Of a stretch of DNA of 29,191 nt, positions 1-10,071 are shown in pieces (the first letter of the stretch is position 1; each line of letters begins with the position of its first letter). The DNA lies in contig NW_003126883.1 in NCBI RefSeq assembly GCF_000003605.2, positions 1,651,583-1,680,773 on the forward strand, written 5' to 3'. The notes beneath the pieces were generated by a model. That model was given only the letters and a program-made list of their open reading frames with translations, had not been told where the DNA came from and did no database searches. Origin of the DNA: Saccoglossus kowalevskii (Eukaryota; Hemichordata; Enteropneusta; Harrimaniidae). A program made the position numbers and the translations under genes.

Positions 1-602
1 ATGAATAACCGGTCGTCTATCATACCCATCTGGTGGCATTCCAAGATGGTCCCCTATCCTTCCTAATGGCCTTTCCATTCTAATTCTTTCCATCTGCATT
101 GCATCTCTGAACATTTCAGGACTTGGATGATGATGATGTGCATGAAATATAACTGACTCATGGCTATTGACCATTGTAGGCTCACTCATTGGTGGTCGCA
201 AGAAAACTGCAAATGGGTTGTTTTCAATAGGAGTGGGCACAGGCAGACACATTGGATTAGTTTCAATGGTTAATGGCAGCGGTTTGTTTTCAATAGGTAG
301 GCTTGGACTTGGCGAGCGTTGCTGTAAAAGAGGAGGAGGTGATGGTGGTAATGGTGGTGGTGGTGGCGGCGGAGTAGGAGATGGACGTTGCTGTGGAAGT
401 TGTACAGGAACTTGTTGCCGAAGTGGTGGTGGTTGCTCTAGTTGAAGAATTGGAGGAGACTCTTTGGAGATATCCATATTATTATCCAAGTATATTTTCA
501 TACCATGGATATGCTGGGCATGCTGTAGGACAAACCATGCACTTCTGAAGTGTTGCTTGCATTGTGTACACACATATTTACTGGGTTCTGGTGAAGTAGT
601 TT
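1..602 (-). CDS. BCL11: BCL11-family zinc-finger repressor, third recognised coding exon (3'-partial)
   Basis: This exon continues the BCL11 reading frame from residue 149 to 349 and runs off the window at base 1. A pyrimidine-rich acceptor (ttttgttcttacag) precedes base 602, and the exon enters in phase 1 so that G+AA makes Glu149. Residues 160-181 form a C2H2 finger (C160, C163, H176, H181; core [16 protein letters not shown]), matching finger 1 of vertebrate BCL11A/B. After it come a Gln/Pro-rich linker with a run of prolines near residues 225-239, and the motif IENNPF (274-279), which corresponds to the NNPF segment of vertebrate BCL11. His- and Met-rich sequence follows. In this family the fingers bind DNA and the linker is regulatory; the downstream finger clusters should lie beyond the window. 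The frame is open throughout. Family assignment is firm. Whether this is the last exon cannot be seen. Confidence 0.93.
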
Positions 603-694
603 CTGTAAGAACAAAATGACAAATAGGTGAATATTTATTCAAAATGAGATTTCTATTGAAGACGTGGTCTTAATTTTTAGTAAACAAGTCATTG

Positions 695-1912
695 AAAATG
701 ACACAGTCCCCGTCAAATTTTTGAAAGTTCTCTTTGTGCTCGTCATATTAAAGCAGAGGGGTTGTCGCGAGCGTGTTCTTGAAACTTGAGTTCCAAGTAG
801 CATATACAACAGATTGTTTATTTACATCAAAACACGTGTTCCATGTAGTAGTAGTGTGGCCAAAAATAAAAACAGCCGTTATTTGGCCATCTTGATCTGA
901 TTATGAAACACACTGATATGTATGATGTATGTGCCAAATACGAATAAAACTGGTACATAAATTGTGGAAATATAGTAGTAAGGCCAAAAAGTCAGATGGC
1001 TGTCAATCGGCCATCTTTGACCAGATTTTGAAACAAATTGTCATGGACATGCATCCTAACATGTATAAATTACATGTATGTGCCAAATTTGAATGAAAAC
1101 TGACAGAGTACGTCCAAGATACCGCATAAAAAAAACAAGATCCCTGCCAGTCGACCATCTTTGATCCAATTGCGAAATAAATCGTCATGGACATGTATCC
1201 TAGCATGTATAATCTATGTACCAAGTTTTAATAAGTTTGACAAAGCATGTCCAAAATACAACATTTTCAAAAAACAAGATGGCTGCCAGTCGGCCATTTT
1301 GAATCGAATCGCTAAACCACTGCATGTGCATATGTCCCAAATGAGGTACTAGGCACACGCAAAGAATGAACGGAATCGGTCCACAGAATTCTGAAATACG
1401 ACTCTGGACAGACTGATGCACGGGCGGACGGACGGACACACGGACGGACAGACTCAGGAACTCATGGACGGTTGGGGACATGTATCCTAACATGTATGAC
1501 CTATGTACTAAATTTGAATAAAAACTGACAAAGCATGTTCAAAATACAACATTTTCAAAAATCAAGATGGCTGCCAGTCGGCCATCTTTGATATAATTGT
1601 GAAATAAATCGTCATGGACATGAATCCTAACATGTATAATCTATGTATCAAGTTTAAATGAAAACTGACAAAGTATGTCCAAAATACAACATTTTAAAAA
1701 AACAAGATGGCTGCCAGTCGGCCATTTTGAATCGAATCGCTAAACCACTGCATGTGCATATGTCCCACATAAAGTACTAGGCACAAGCAAAGAATGAACG
1801 GAATCGGTCCAAGAGATTCTGAGATATGACTCCGGACGGACGGACGGACACACGGACGGACGGAGACCGAATTATAAGTCCCCGTTTTCGGACTTTGTCT
1901 GAACGGGGACTA
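695..1912 (+). mobile_element. Non-autonomous tandem-core element with terminal hairpin (pearl/HINE-like), element A
   Basis: The element has three visible parts. Near the left end is AGTCCCCGT (705-713). The middle is an array of roughly 140-bp units (about 1021-1850). The right end is a GACGGACGG-rich stretch (1420-1450 and 1832-1862) followed by a hairpin, AGTCCCCGTT (1877-1886) / AACGGGGACT (1902-1911), whose loop can pair further. The left AGTCCCCGT repeats the hairpin arm, giving subterminal inverted repeats about 1.2 kb apart. This layout resembles the pearl and Helentron-derived (HINE) elements known from bivalves. That assignment is by architecture only. No transposase or Rep/helicase frame is present, and the exact ends and any target duplication cannot be fixed. 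Confidence 0.6.
1021..1850 (+). repeat. Core tandem repeats of element A (about 140-bp units in a 428-bp higher-order duplication)
   Basis: The anchor GGACATG-ATCCTAACATG recurs at about 1045, 1189, 1476 and 1616, spacings of about 140-144 bp apart from one longer gap. The block GAATCGAATCGCTAAACC occurs at 1301 and 1729, a 428-bp offset, so a compound unit has been duplicated. Most units contain CAAGATGGCTGCCAGTCGG. Short open frames here on either strand are by-products of the repeat and not genes. Confidence 0.85.
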
Positions 1913-3137
1913 ACAACAAAGCAGTGGAATATAAAGCAAAATCCTATAAAACAAGGTAGACTACACTGTAGCACTGAAAAACACATACACATAACAAAGA
2001 CATTTTTCACCATTGAAACTATGATCATGATGCAAGAATGCAAACTAAAACATAATAAAAACATTTTTTTTGAATATTTTGATTCATTCACTTAATTCCA
2101 CTCCTCTTTATTACTTAAAGTACAGCTCTGCAGTCCCAGGAATTGTGATAGTGCAGCATGGGAAATGTAATTTGTAAGTCGCACCAATCATTTATTATGC
2201 ATACAAATGTTATCATGTGTGTTATAGTAATCTTATGTGCTAACAACTTACATACACATTTGTCTACCTTGCAAGAATGTATTGTCACTTATAGTTTGGA
2301 TTAACACTTTGATTTGAATAAACCTGTGACTGACATTCATTTTATAACTCCCATGTATGTTTAGAAATGCTTTGAATTGTGCTTAAAACATACTTAACAA
2401 GTCAACTAACATTATAATTGTATTACATAAATATTCATGCCTGTATGCTACAAAAAAATGAAATATTCCATGCATTCTAATTATCTAAAATATCAATTTT
2501 GCCGAGCACTCCAACCAGATGAATGACGTGCGATTAGCATACTGAAATCTGGTCACCATTTTTCCTTTTATACACCTGGAGCCATGGTTTAAATGTGTTG
2601 CAGGTATGACTAAACATCACCTGAGCTTGCTATAAACTGCAGAATATGTAGAAAGATCATAACTAAATGTTATGGTAAAAATATACATTACTTCAAATAG
2701 TACCTTATCCAGGTTTTTGTCCTAGGAATAAGATCATTTTCATATCATCCAGAGGTTTTCTAAAGACAGCTAGAGGCTAATAAACTGTCTACCGGTACTT
2801 TTGTTCACACTGACTCTTTAGCTGTCTATTTTTCAAATTACTGCTTGTGAAAGAATACAATTTAGCCGCCTACTTTCTTGATTGGGCCTTCTGACCAAAA
2901 CCCTGTGTATAATACTGGGTAGTGTATATTCCACTCACTGCAACATCCCGCGAAATACACTGACAACGGTGGCTTTGGTTCAAATGGCGTCCTAACATAA
3001 CGTTGTGCATTGTTTGTTGTCCTAATTTACACGCTTGTGATCCATTTGTTTTATCAATCTTTTCACGTTTATATGATGGACAAACTCAGTGTCGACACTC
3101 AGTGCCACGGCTCAACAGCCTTTTATGTAAATTTTAT
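1912..3137. other. Intronic AT-rich sequence, no feature recognised
   Basis: I see no coding signal, structured RNA or clear repeat boundary in this stretch. It is AT-rich unique-looking sequence between element A and the tandem duplication at 3138. Confidence 0.5.
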
Positions 3138-3430
3138 GTTTCAACATCAAATTCTACACCTTTTGCAGTGGCTGGTATTAGTGTTGATGTCAGACCATCT
3201 GCACAGCGAACACAAATACTCGACTGGCTTAGCACCCGTGCTCGACTAAGCGCCCATCCCCTTTAAAATCCACCTAATGTTTCAACATCAAATTCTACAC
3301 ACTTTGCAGTGGCTGGTATTAGTGTTGATGTCAGACCATTGTTTCCAATAAAGTGCAGCGAACACACATACTCGACTGGCTTAGCACCCGTGCTCAGCTA
3401 AGCGCCCATCCCCTTTAAAATCCCCCTAAT
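3138..3430. repeat. Direct tandem duplication (141-bp and 152-bp copies) with internal hairpins
   Basis: Two copies begin with GTTTCAACATCAAATTCTAC at 3138 and 3279 and end with CCCCTTTAAAATCC-CCTAAT. The second copy carries extra bases (TTGTTTCCAATAAAGT) after GTCAGACCA. Each copy contains the self-pairing core AGCAC-CC-GTGCT; copy two also has GCTTAGC...GCTAAGC. The small plus-strand frames across it come from the repeat and resemble no known protein. Confidence 0.85.
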
Positions 3431-3669
3431 TTGACTGTCTAATCATAAAACTTGGTCTTTAATCATTGCTTAACGAATACTGGTAATCGTTTTTATATAA
3501 TACAGCGTGAATATCGACCACCGTGGATACTAGCATAGCATGTTATGATTGTGTAGACCATGGTAACCGTGCGTAAATCTGGCGCATGGTGAATTAAAAT
3601 TGTCATTTGCATTCTTTTTCGAGGGGGTGCTCGGGTATGTGCCACCCCTAAAAAATCATGATTTTCTGA

Positions 3670-3869
3670 GTTGAAGACACTGGGCGCTAACACGGTTGGG
3701 TACTGCAAGTGTCTTTCAAAGTCATCGGCACAAAAACAGGCACTGATCCACCGATCACATTTCCCAGGTTGTGTTTTTGGTTTCAGGAAACGTGCAAAAT
3801 ACACACCATTCATGTAATCCTTTAAATAAAATCGAGAATTACTTCGTAAGAGCACTGTTTAACTCCCAT
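3670..3869 (-). pseudogene. THAP-domain gene relic (frameshifted, internally shortened)
   Basis: Read on the minus strand from ATG at 3869, the frame gives MGVKQCSY and then goes out of frame. In the next frame it continues RSNSRFYLKDYMNGVYFARF, KPKTQPGKCDRWISAC, FCADDFERHLQ and LAPSVF. The order GVYFARFPKPKxxPEKCxxWI, then a DDFE segment, then AVPxxF is typical of animal THAP zinc-finger domains (C2CH fold, found in host genes and P-element-type transposases). Here the early Cys segment needs a frameshift near 3840-3855, the Leu in ARFLKP replaces the usual Pro, and the CxxH region looks shortened. Downstream on the same strand the frame becomes unrecognisable and meets the 3138-3430 repeat. 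I infer a decayed insertion or gene fragment inside the BCL11 intron; the family call is moderate. Confidence 0.5.
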
Positions 3870-4059
3870 TGTAGCTTTTTTGTACAGTTGATATTGCTGT
3901 GTGAACGGAATACAACGGAGTGAACAATGGTGCTGCCACCATCTCTAGGGGAAAGCTTGACTTGTGTCACATGATTATAACTGGTTGCTAAGGACTTAAA
4001 GCTTGGCCACACGAGATCTCGCAGTGAGCGGAATATGGCTTATTCAAACATGAACCAGT

Positions 4060-4450
4060 TTGAAATTTTGAATCAGATCTCACAACAAAACATTATGTGT
4101 GTTGTTCAGACGAAGTTTGAATGAAATCAGCCTAGGCAAGCCTAAGAAACATGCGAGACAAAAATTTGTAACAAAAAATGTCATCATCAAAAGTCATTAA
4201 AATCCAAAGCAAGTTGATGTGAAGGATATACAATGTCTTGTCTTTGTACCTACTTTGATCAACAAAATTGGTTAATGCTGTCCAAGAACTAGTTAAGATA
4301 ACACCAGAATGGCACGGCAACCAGTCGGCCATTTTGAATTAAAATCGCATAATAAAAATATTGTGCATAATTTAGTGATGTTCATACCAAGGTTGAACGA
4401 GCCACATTTTTTTCAGCTAAATTTCATCAAAATTTAAAAATACCAAGTAC
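4060..4450. repeat. Possible decayed core-repeat fragment related to element A
   Basis: The segment CAACCAGTCGGCCATTTTGA (4319-4338) followed by AATTAAAATCGC matches the unit motif of the 1021-1850 array, and TTCATACCAAGGTTGAACG lies downstream in the equivalent place. No terminal hairpin is visible, so this is probably an old truncated copy. Confidence 0.45.
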
Positions 4451-5154
4451 AGATCTGTAGTGTACATTAAAGAATTTTTCTGTCCTCCATCCTAAAATTC
4501 TCTTTGGAAATTGCCAATACAAATGCAATACAAACTTGATAAAGCACTTTTAGTCAATCTGTTCCATTGATTTTGATTTTATGTTTTGTTCATGAGACAG
4601 AGATAACTCAAACATTTTGATATAAGCCTGTTAGTACTATTTCTATTTCACTACTACATATCGGTACATTCAAATTTAATTTATTAAAGATTATTCGTTT
4701 TAGTTGCATAATTAGTATATATTTAAAGGTTACATATTTTATTATTTATTATTATTTTTCAAACCGTGATTTATAGTAAAAACTGAAAACATTGTCTTTG
4801 AATCACACAAAACAGTATTTTACATCTGCATCTGTTTACTCAAAGATTATCCCCCTCAAGTTCATAAAGCATGTATATAAGTGAAGGTTCAGTTACTTGA
4901 GGGTATTTAGAATGGTACAAATGTATAATCCACTGTGTATTGAATTGATATGGGCATTGTATCTATCTTATACATTGCTTTTGATTTTTGAATAGATCCC
5001 ATGCGCAAACACATCTGGATTAGTACAGCTAGTATAACTATACATGTAGGTGAATGAGGTGTCTGGAGCATATCTCGTGAGTAACCCATCAATATCAGAT
5101 TTATTAAACAAGTGTATTAATTTTCATTCGTTTCAAGCCATTGATACTCAGCCA

Positions 5155-5162
5155 TGACGTCA
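5155..5162. promoter_or_regulatory. CRE-like palindrome TGACGTCA
   Basis: A perfect TGACGTCA palindrome, the consensus CREB/ATF site, sits in AT-rich intron 2. One 8-bp match in 29 kb is weak evidence on its own; function is inferred only from the motif. Confidence 0.25.
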
Positions 5163-5230
5163 AAAATTTGATCTGCTTGCATGGACCAATCAGGTTATCA
5201 AGATTTGTATTATATATACTATGGTATACG

Positions 5231-5451
5231 GAATAAATAAAGTTTATTTATGGTATACAAACTTTCTATTAGTTCACTGGTTATATGTTGTAAATTATTG
5301 GAGATTATTACACTTGAACTAACATGACATACAGAATTAATAATGTTTATTTATGGTATACAAACTTTCTATTAGTTCACTGGTTATATGTTGTAAATTA
5401 TTGGAGATTATTATACTTGAACTACCATGACATACAGAATAAATAAAGTTT
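5231..5451. repeat. 103-bp tandem duplication (2.1 copies) plus a detached partial copy at 5863-5905
   Basis: Units start with GAATAAATAAAG or a close variant at 5231, 5334 and 5437, exactly 103 bp apart, and the first two are nearly identical. A diverged piece (TATACAAACTTTCTTTTAG...TATGTTGTAAAT) reappears at 5863-5905, just beyond the fold-back element. This suggests a larger repeat unit split by later insertions. Confidence 0.85.
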
Positions 5452-5731
5452 ACTTATATTATTATACATCTGTCACCGTAACGCCATAAGTTACAGCATG
5501 TCGTAGTAGCATTTTACAGGGTATTTTCATCCTACCATATTAGGAAATGCGAATTCCAAATACGGAATGATTACGCGCGTAAGCATCCCCTAATAATAAA
5601 AACAAACAAGGCTGACCAGACTCCAGACAAAAGAAGTTTGCTGATTCTGTTCCAAACTTTTTGAATTTCGCCATTCCCATGATGCATCTATACATGTAGG
5701 TGAAGGAAGGAAAAGATGAATAATAATAAGA

Positions 5732-5855
5732 TTATTACTAGTATACCTCAAAGTATGCACTCAGACAGTACACCGTTGCATCAACCTCTGCTGCGTGTCT
5801 GTTGATACTTCCGCTGTACTGTCTTCGTGCATACTTTGAGGTATACTCGTAATAA
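5732..5855. repeat. Fold-back (long inverted repeat), MITE-like
   Basis: A left arm at 5732-5771 and a right arm at 5816-5855 are inverted copies matching at 37 of 40 positions (core CCTCAAAGTATGCAC / GTGCATACTTTGAGG). Pairing partly continues inward through ATCAAC...GTTGAT, leaving a small loop. The element is 124 bp with no coding capacity and could be a MITE or a fold-back insertion. Confidence 0.8.
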
Positions 5856-5914
5856 CCTTATAGTATACAAACTTTCTTTTAGTTTACTGATTATATGTTG
5901 TAAATATATAACAA

Positions 5915-6957
5915 GCAGCCTCTCGGCTGAGATAGCTCCGCTGTTAGCAATGCACATTTCAATTGAAGAACAGAAGATTTTATTAGAAAATGAACAATAT
6001 GCATAGTATCAATGCAATGGGACTTGCTGTTTTCAACAAGAATTCAAAAATATTATTTTTCACCATAAATGATTGTGATTTTTAACAAGAAGTTGAAAAT
6101 ATCACTTTTTACAAAAAATGACAAAAATATTCATCAAATTTAGAAAATTCAAGATATCATTATGAAATGAACAAATTTGAGAGAGGTCCACATGTAGTAC
6201 CTATATATGTAATATCAAAGCAATTGGACTTGCGTTTTTTAACAAGAAGTCAAAAATATCACTTTTTACCAAAAACGACAAAAATATTCACCAAAATTAG
6301 AGAATTGAAGATATCATTACAAAATGAACAAATCTGAGAGAGGTCCACATGTAGTACCTATATATGTAATATCAAAGCAATTGGACTTGCGGTTTTTAAC
6401 AAGAAGTTGAAAATATCATTTTTTACCAAAAATGACAAAAATATTCATCAAAATTAGAGAATTGAAGATATCATCACAAAATGAACAAATCTGAGAGAGG
6501 TCCACATGTAGTACCTATACATGTAATATCAAAGCAATTGAACTTTTGGTTTTTAACAAGAAGTCGAAAATATCACTTTTTACAAAAAATGACAAAAATA
6601 TTCACTAAAATTAGAGAATTGAAGATATCATCACAAAATGAACAAATCTGAGAAAGGTCTACATGTAGTATCTATATATGTAATATCAAAGCAATTGAAC
6701 TATTGGTTTTTAACAAGAAGTCGAAAATATCACTTTTTACCAAAAATATTCACAAAAATTAGAGAATTGAAGATATGATCATGAAATGAACTAATCTGAG
6801 AGAGGTCTACCCAAGGTACATATACACCAAGTATCAAATCATTCAGGCTTGTAGTTTTCAAGAAGAAGTCGAAAAAGTAAAACATTGACACAGACGACGC
6901 CGGACAATCACTCATATGATAAGCTCCGCTCGACAAAGTCGACAGCGGAGCTAAAAA
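5915..6957 (+). mobile_element. Non-autonomous tandem-core element with terminal hairpin (pearl/HINE-like), element B
   Basis: It has the same design as the element at 695-1912 but a different sequence. AGCTCCGCT lies near the left end (5934-5942), preceded by a small hairpin AGCC-TCTC-GGCT. The middle is an array of 157-bp units. The right end carries GACGACGCCGGACAATC and then a hairpin, AGCTCCGCT (6922-6930) / AGCGGAGCT (6944-6952), with inner pairing CGAC-AAA-GTCG. The left copy of the arm again makes a subterminal inverted repeat, here about 1 kb apart. No protein-coding frame is present. The Helentron/HINE assignment is inferred from architecture. Confidence 0.65.
6020..6880 (+). repeat. 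157-bp core tandem array of element B (about five units)
   Basis: The anchor GAGAGAGGTCCACATGTAG or a close variant occurs at 6179, 6336, 6493, 6650 and 6798. The spacings are 157, 157, 157 and 148 bp. Each unit contains AACAAGAAGT-GAAAATATCA and ATTAGAGAATTGAAGATATC. The first and last units are the most diverged, as in an array that homogenises internally. Confidence 0.92.
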
Positions 6958-8754
6958 ATACAATAAAACTTTTACATCATTGTACTCCTTCCAGGTGCAA
7001 AAACAGTGGAGAAAATAAAGACATGTATGTCATAGCCCCCAGAGTTTAAAAGTACTTAAAAATGAAATAATTTAAATTGAACAAAAATATCTTAACTTTA
7101 TATGCATTTATATGTACACCATCTTGTGTAACAGTTAAAGTTAGTCTGCAATGGAACTACTGGTAATATATTTTTGAAATTCTGAGTATTATGATATTTG
7201 TTTTTTTATTTATGAAACAACAAGACATAACATGTCATAGCCTCTGTTCAAAACAAAGACAACAGCAACATTCAATGTCAAGAAATGTCTTCTGGCAATT
7301 AATAAATTATACACCGTGTTTTTTTGTGATTAAAATGGTGATTCTAATAGTGAAGTTTGAAGAATTAAGTATATTATATTATAAATTGAGAATTATTATA
7401 CTCTGTGTGTATCAATACTCTGATTTGCATTGAATACATGTTGTTAAAACATCTGTGATTGGCTGAAAAGCAGTTGACAAGATCATGATGTCCTTTGAGT
7501 CACAAGCCATAGTTGAGAGTATTACTCGTTCCCTGCACCACAATTGGTACCAATAGTCATTATATTTTTTTTATTTTTACATACTAAGGAAATGGAAAGT
7601 TAAAATCTACCATGCATAGAGATCAGAGATGTAAGAACATTGTGCATGCTTTCCCTAAATTTCAATGTTTGTTGTGTCTCAGTTTATCTTGTTGAATGAC
7701 AGACATCCTAAACCATACTGGGGTCCAGGATGCAGATAAGTATTAAAATATTTAAATATACTCGGGAAAGGGCAGTTGTAATATTTCTAACAACCAAATT
7801 TACTATAAAATAGCAAATTTTACGTAAGCATATAGTATATGCTACTAATAGAGCAAAAAAAGATATGGTTTTTATGAAATTCTATTGTTTTCAGTGCTAG
7901 ATATATTTATACTTAGGTGAAGTAGTTTTTAATTTAAATTCACTAGTTCATATATTTAATTCTAGATTGTTTCTGTAGAACATTTAACAGTAGTTTACTG
8001 TTTGACTGCACAAGAACTAAAGTCATTGACCATATTAGTTTTTTCATTAATCTTTCGTTCCTGCCGTTAATAGTGGACTCACCATAATCTATTCAGAGAC
8101 TGGTCCATCTAATAAAACACTGGGTTTCGCCAGTAATCTATGCACACATTTAGTTGCAATTTTGATATTTTTTTGAATGATATTTTAAATGTGCAATACT
8201 ACATAATGAACATTCCACTAATGGTAGAACAATTTTTAAAAAGAAAGTATTCAAAACACAACTTGATGTGGAATGAATATATTTCCATGTTCCACATGGA
8301 ACATAATAACAAATATCAACTCATATTTATTGGTGAAAACAAATTGACTAACTATTTATTGTTATTTTCATATGTCTTTTGTGGGGCTTAATATACAGAC
8401 ATTAAACATATCTTCTGGCTGGGGTTTTTCGGTTGACCGAAGCTTGGTAATCAAACAGAAAAAATGGGAATTTGTGCAGGTAGAAAAAGACCAGTTGACA
8501 TTTTGAATGCTTGTTTTATAACTTTGCAACCAAACTGATACAAATATTCCAATGAGCATAATTACAAACGGAGGTAAGGTAACCATTGGTCAAAATGGGG
8601 GGAGCCTGATTGCTGCCACATAATTTTTTTTGACTACTCATCCACACTATGATATTATTTCTTCCCCAACATTTTTAACAGTGCCACTGCTATTGTGATA
8701 CTGAAAGGGCTTTTTGGGTCTTTTGTATGCAGTTTACTTTTACTGATTTTTTGT

Positions 8755-8776
8755 TATATATATATATATATATATA
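8755..8776. repeat. (TA)11 microsatellite
   Basis: Eleven uninterrupted TA dinucleotides lie in intron 2, likely length-polymorphic. Confidence 0.95.
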
Positions 8777-9034
8777 CAAATACATGTATTTGCTTGATGT
8801 TATTTTCACTGAATCATCCATTCTGCCATCTCCTATCCTAATGTATCCAACCTAGTTTTGACTTTCCTTAATTTGTATGTGGGTTACTTGCTTGTTTGAA
8901 GGACTCCTATATATTATTGTAGGATCCTGTCTGGTTCTCAAATTTCACACCTTAGTTTTCTCACTAAAATTACCACCATATTTAATGGAAGCCATATCTT
9001 ACAGATTGAAAACACTCAATTTCATATCACGATA

Positions 9035-9047
9035 CCCCCCCCCCCCC
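9035..9047. repeat. 13-base cytosine homopolymer
   Basis: An unbroken C-run is followed by a T and four more C. Such tracts are prone to length error in sequencing, so the count may not be exact. Confidence 0.85.
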
Positions 9048-9304
9048 TCCCCACTCGCCTCTAAAAAACATCAACTATAAAGGATTCTTTTTGATGTTAC
9101 ACAGTTTTATAGATTTACTTATGATTTGGGTTTTCCAAGACAACTAGCAAATATGGAACAACATGAATACCCTAACAGTTGTTTTACAAATACCTCTAAA
9201 TATTTTTACTTTCATACTGACCATGTTCTCACCTAACTTAGGTCTATCTTAAAGCAAACAAATTGTGAATCTGTTTGAGTGGCCTAACTATGACGTAATA
9301 TAAG

Positions 9305-9366
9305 CCACTTTAAAAGTGGTGATAATGTTTACCATAGAATCGCTATGGCCGGATAATTAATTATCC
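9305..9366. other. Cluster of three adjacent inverted repeats
   Basis: Three short palindromes follow one another: CCACTT-TAA-AAGTGG (9305-9319), CCATAG-AATCG-CTATGG (9332-9348) and the perfect 16-mer GGATAATTAATTATCC (9351-9366). The last contains the homeodomain core TAATTA. It may be the end of a decayed transposon or a protein-binding cluster; sequence alone does not decide. Confidence 0.6.
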
Positions 9367-10071
9367 CAATGTATAGTCACAAAGAATACAATTATTAGAG
9401 AAATAAAGTTTTCAAATTAAGTAACAAAGCTGTACATAATATTATAGAGATTTACAATTATATAAGTGGTACAGATCAGGAAAGATGCACATCTATAACC
9501 CAACCAAAAAAAGTACCGCAAAAGAAAGAATATTACAAGTACACGTTGCTGTTTCTAGGTAGAGAATAAACTAACTTGGGTGTTTTTTTTTTTCAAATGA
9601 CACCTCAAATAAGTAGAATATGTAGCTCAATTGACATATGCATGTATACACAACTATCGGTATTGTTATTTCTTTCATACCTCCACCTATTTATTCTCCT
9701 TGCATGAATTATGCAGTCCACTACTTAGCAGGTGTGTAAAATCACAATGCCATATAATTACTTTTAGATTATGTCATTTTTGTCATCAACAGAAAAGCTA
9801 ATTTTGAATTTTTTTGAGAAAATGATTATCATTTAAAAACATGTCATCTCTCACAAAAAAAAAAAAATATCAGGAAAACAGTAGTACTGAATCTTCTACA
9901 ATAAAGATGAAAAATATCATGTTATCTTCTACCTATATGTAAACAAGTTGGTAATTGGTTAGGAAAAAGGAAGCCATCATGGCTAAAACCATTTTACCGA
10001 TAACAGAAGCCAAGAAAGGATTACAGCTGAGCTTACCACAAATGACATAATGCATAAGAACATACACGTAC

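Larger units (their letters stand above)
6960..9300. other. Intronic AT-rich sequence, no gene recognised
   Basis: Open frames here (for example 7191-7433 plus and 8368-8586 minus) have no domain or composition that suggests coding. The only structure seen is simple sequence: an (AT) run at 8755-8776, a C-tract at 9035-9047 and a short palindrome ATGTTCC-N4-GGAACAT at 8287-8304. Confidence 0.5.
603..10071 (-). other. BCL11: BCL11 intron 2 (9469 bp, phase 1)
   Basis: The donor is GTACGT directly after ...GAGAACG at 10072, and the acceptor is ...TTCTTACAG ending at 603. Both flanking exons are in phase 1, so joining them keeps the frame. Vertebrate BCL11A has a short 102-bp in-phase exon at this point; I could not recognise an equivalent here by reading, so exon 2 is joined directly to the finger-1 exon. 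The intron holds several repeat elements annotated separately. Between them, 1912-3137, 4450-5150 and 6960-9300 are AT-rich sequence in which I see no gene. Confidence 0.8.

Noticed and set aside
167-445. Gly-rich 92-residue plus-strand open frame
   Set aside because: It is the antisense shadow of the proline-rich BCL11 exon; the Gly run is CCA/CCG proline codons read backwards.
1003-2095. Several open frames on both strands over the tandem array
   Set aside because: They repeat with the array units (the same peptide words recur) and have no domain; they are repeat by-products.
8368-8586. Minus-strand frame considered as a missing BCL11 exon
   Set aside because: No similarity to the vertebrate third exon and no convincing acceptor/donor pair in phase 1.
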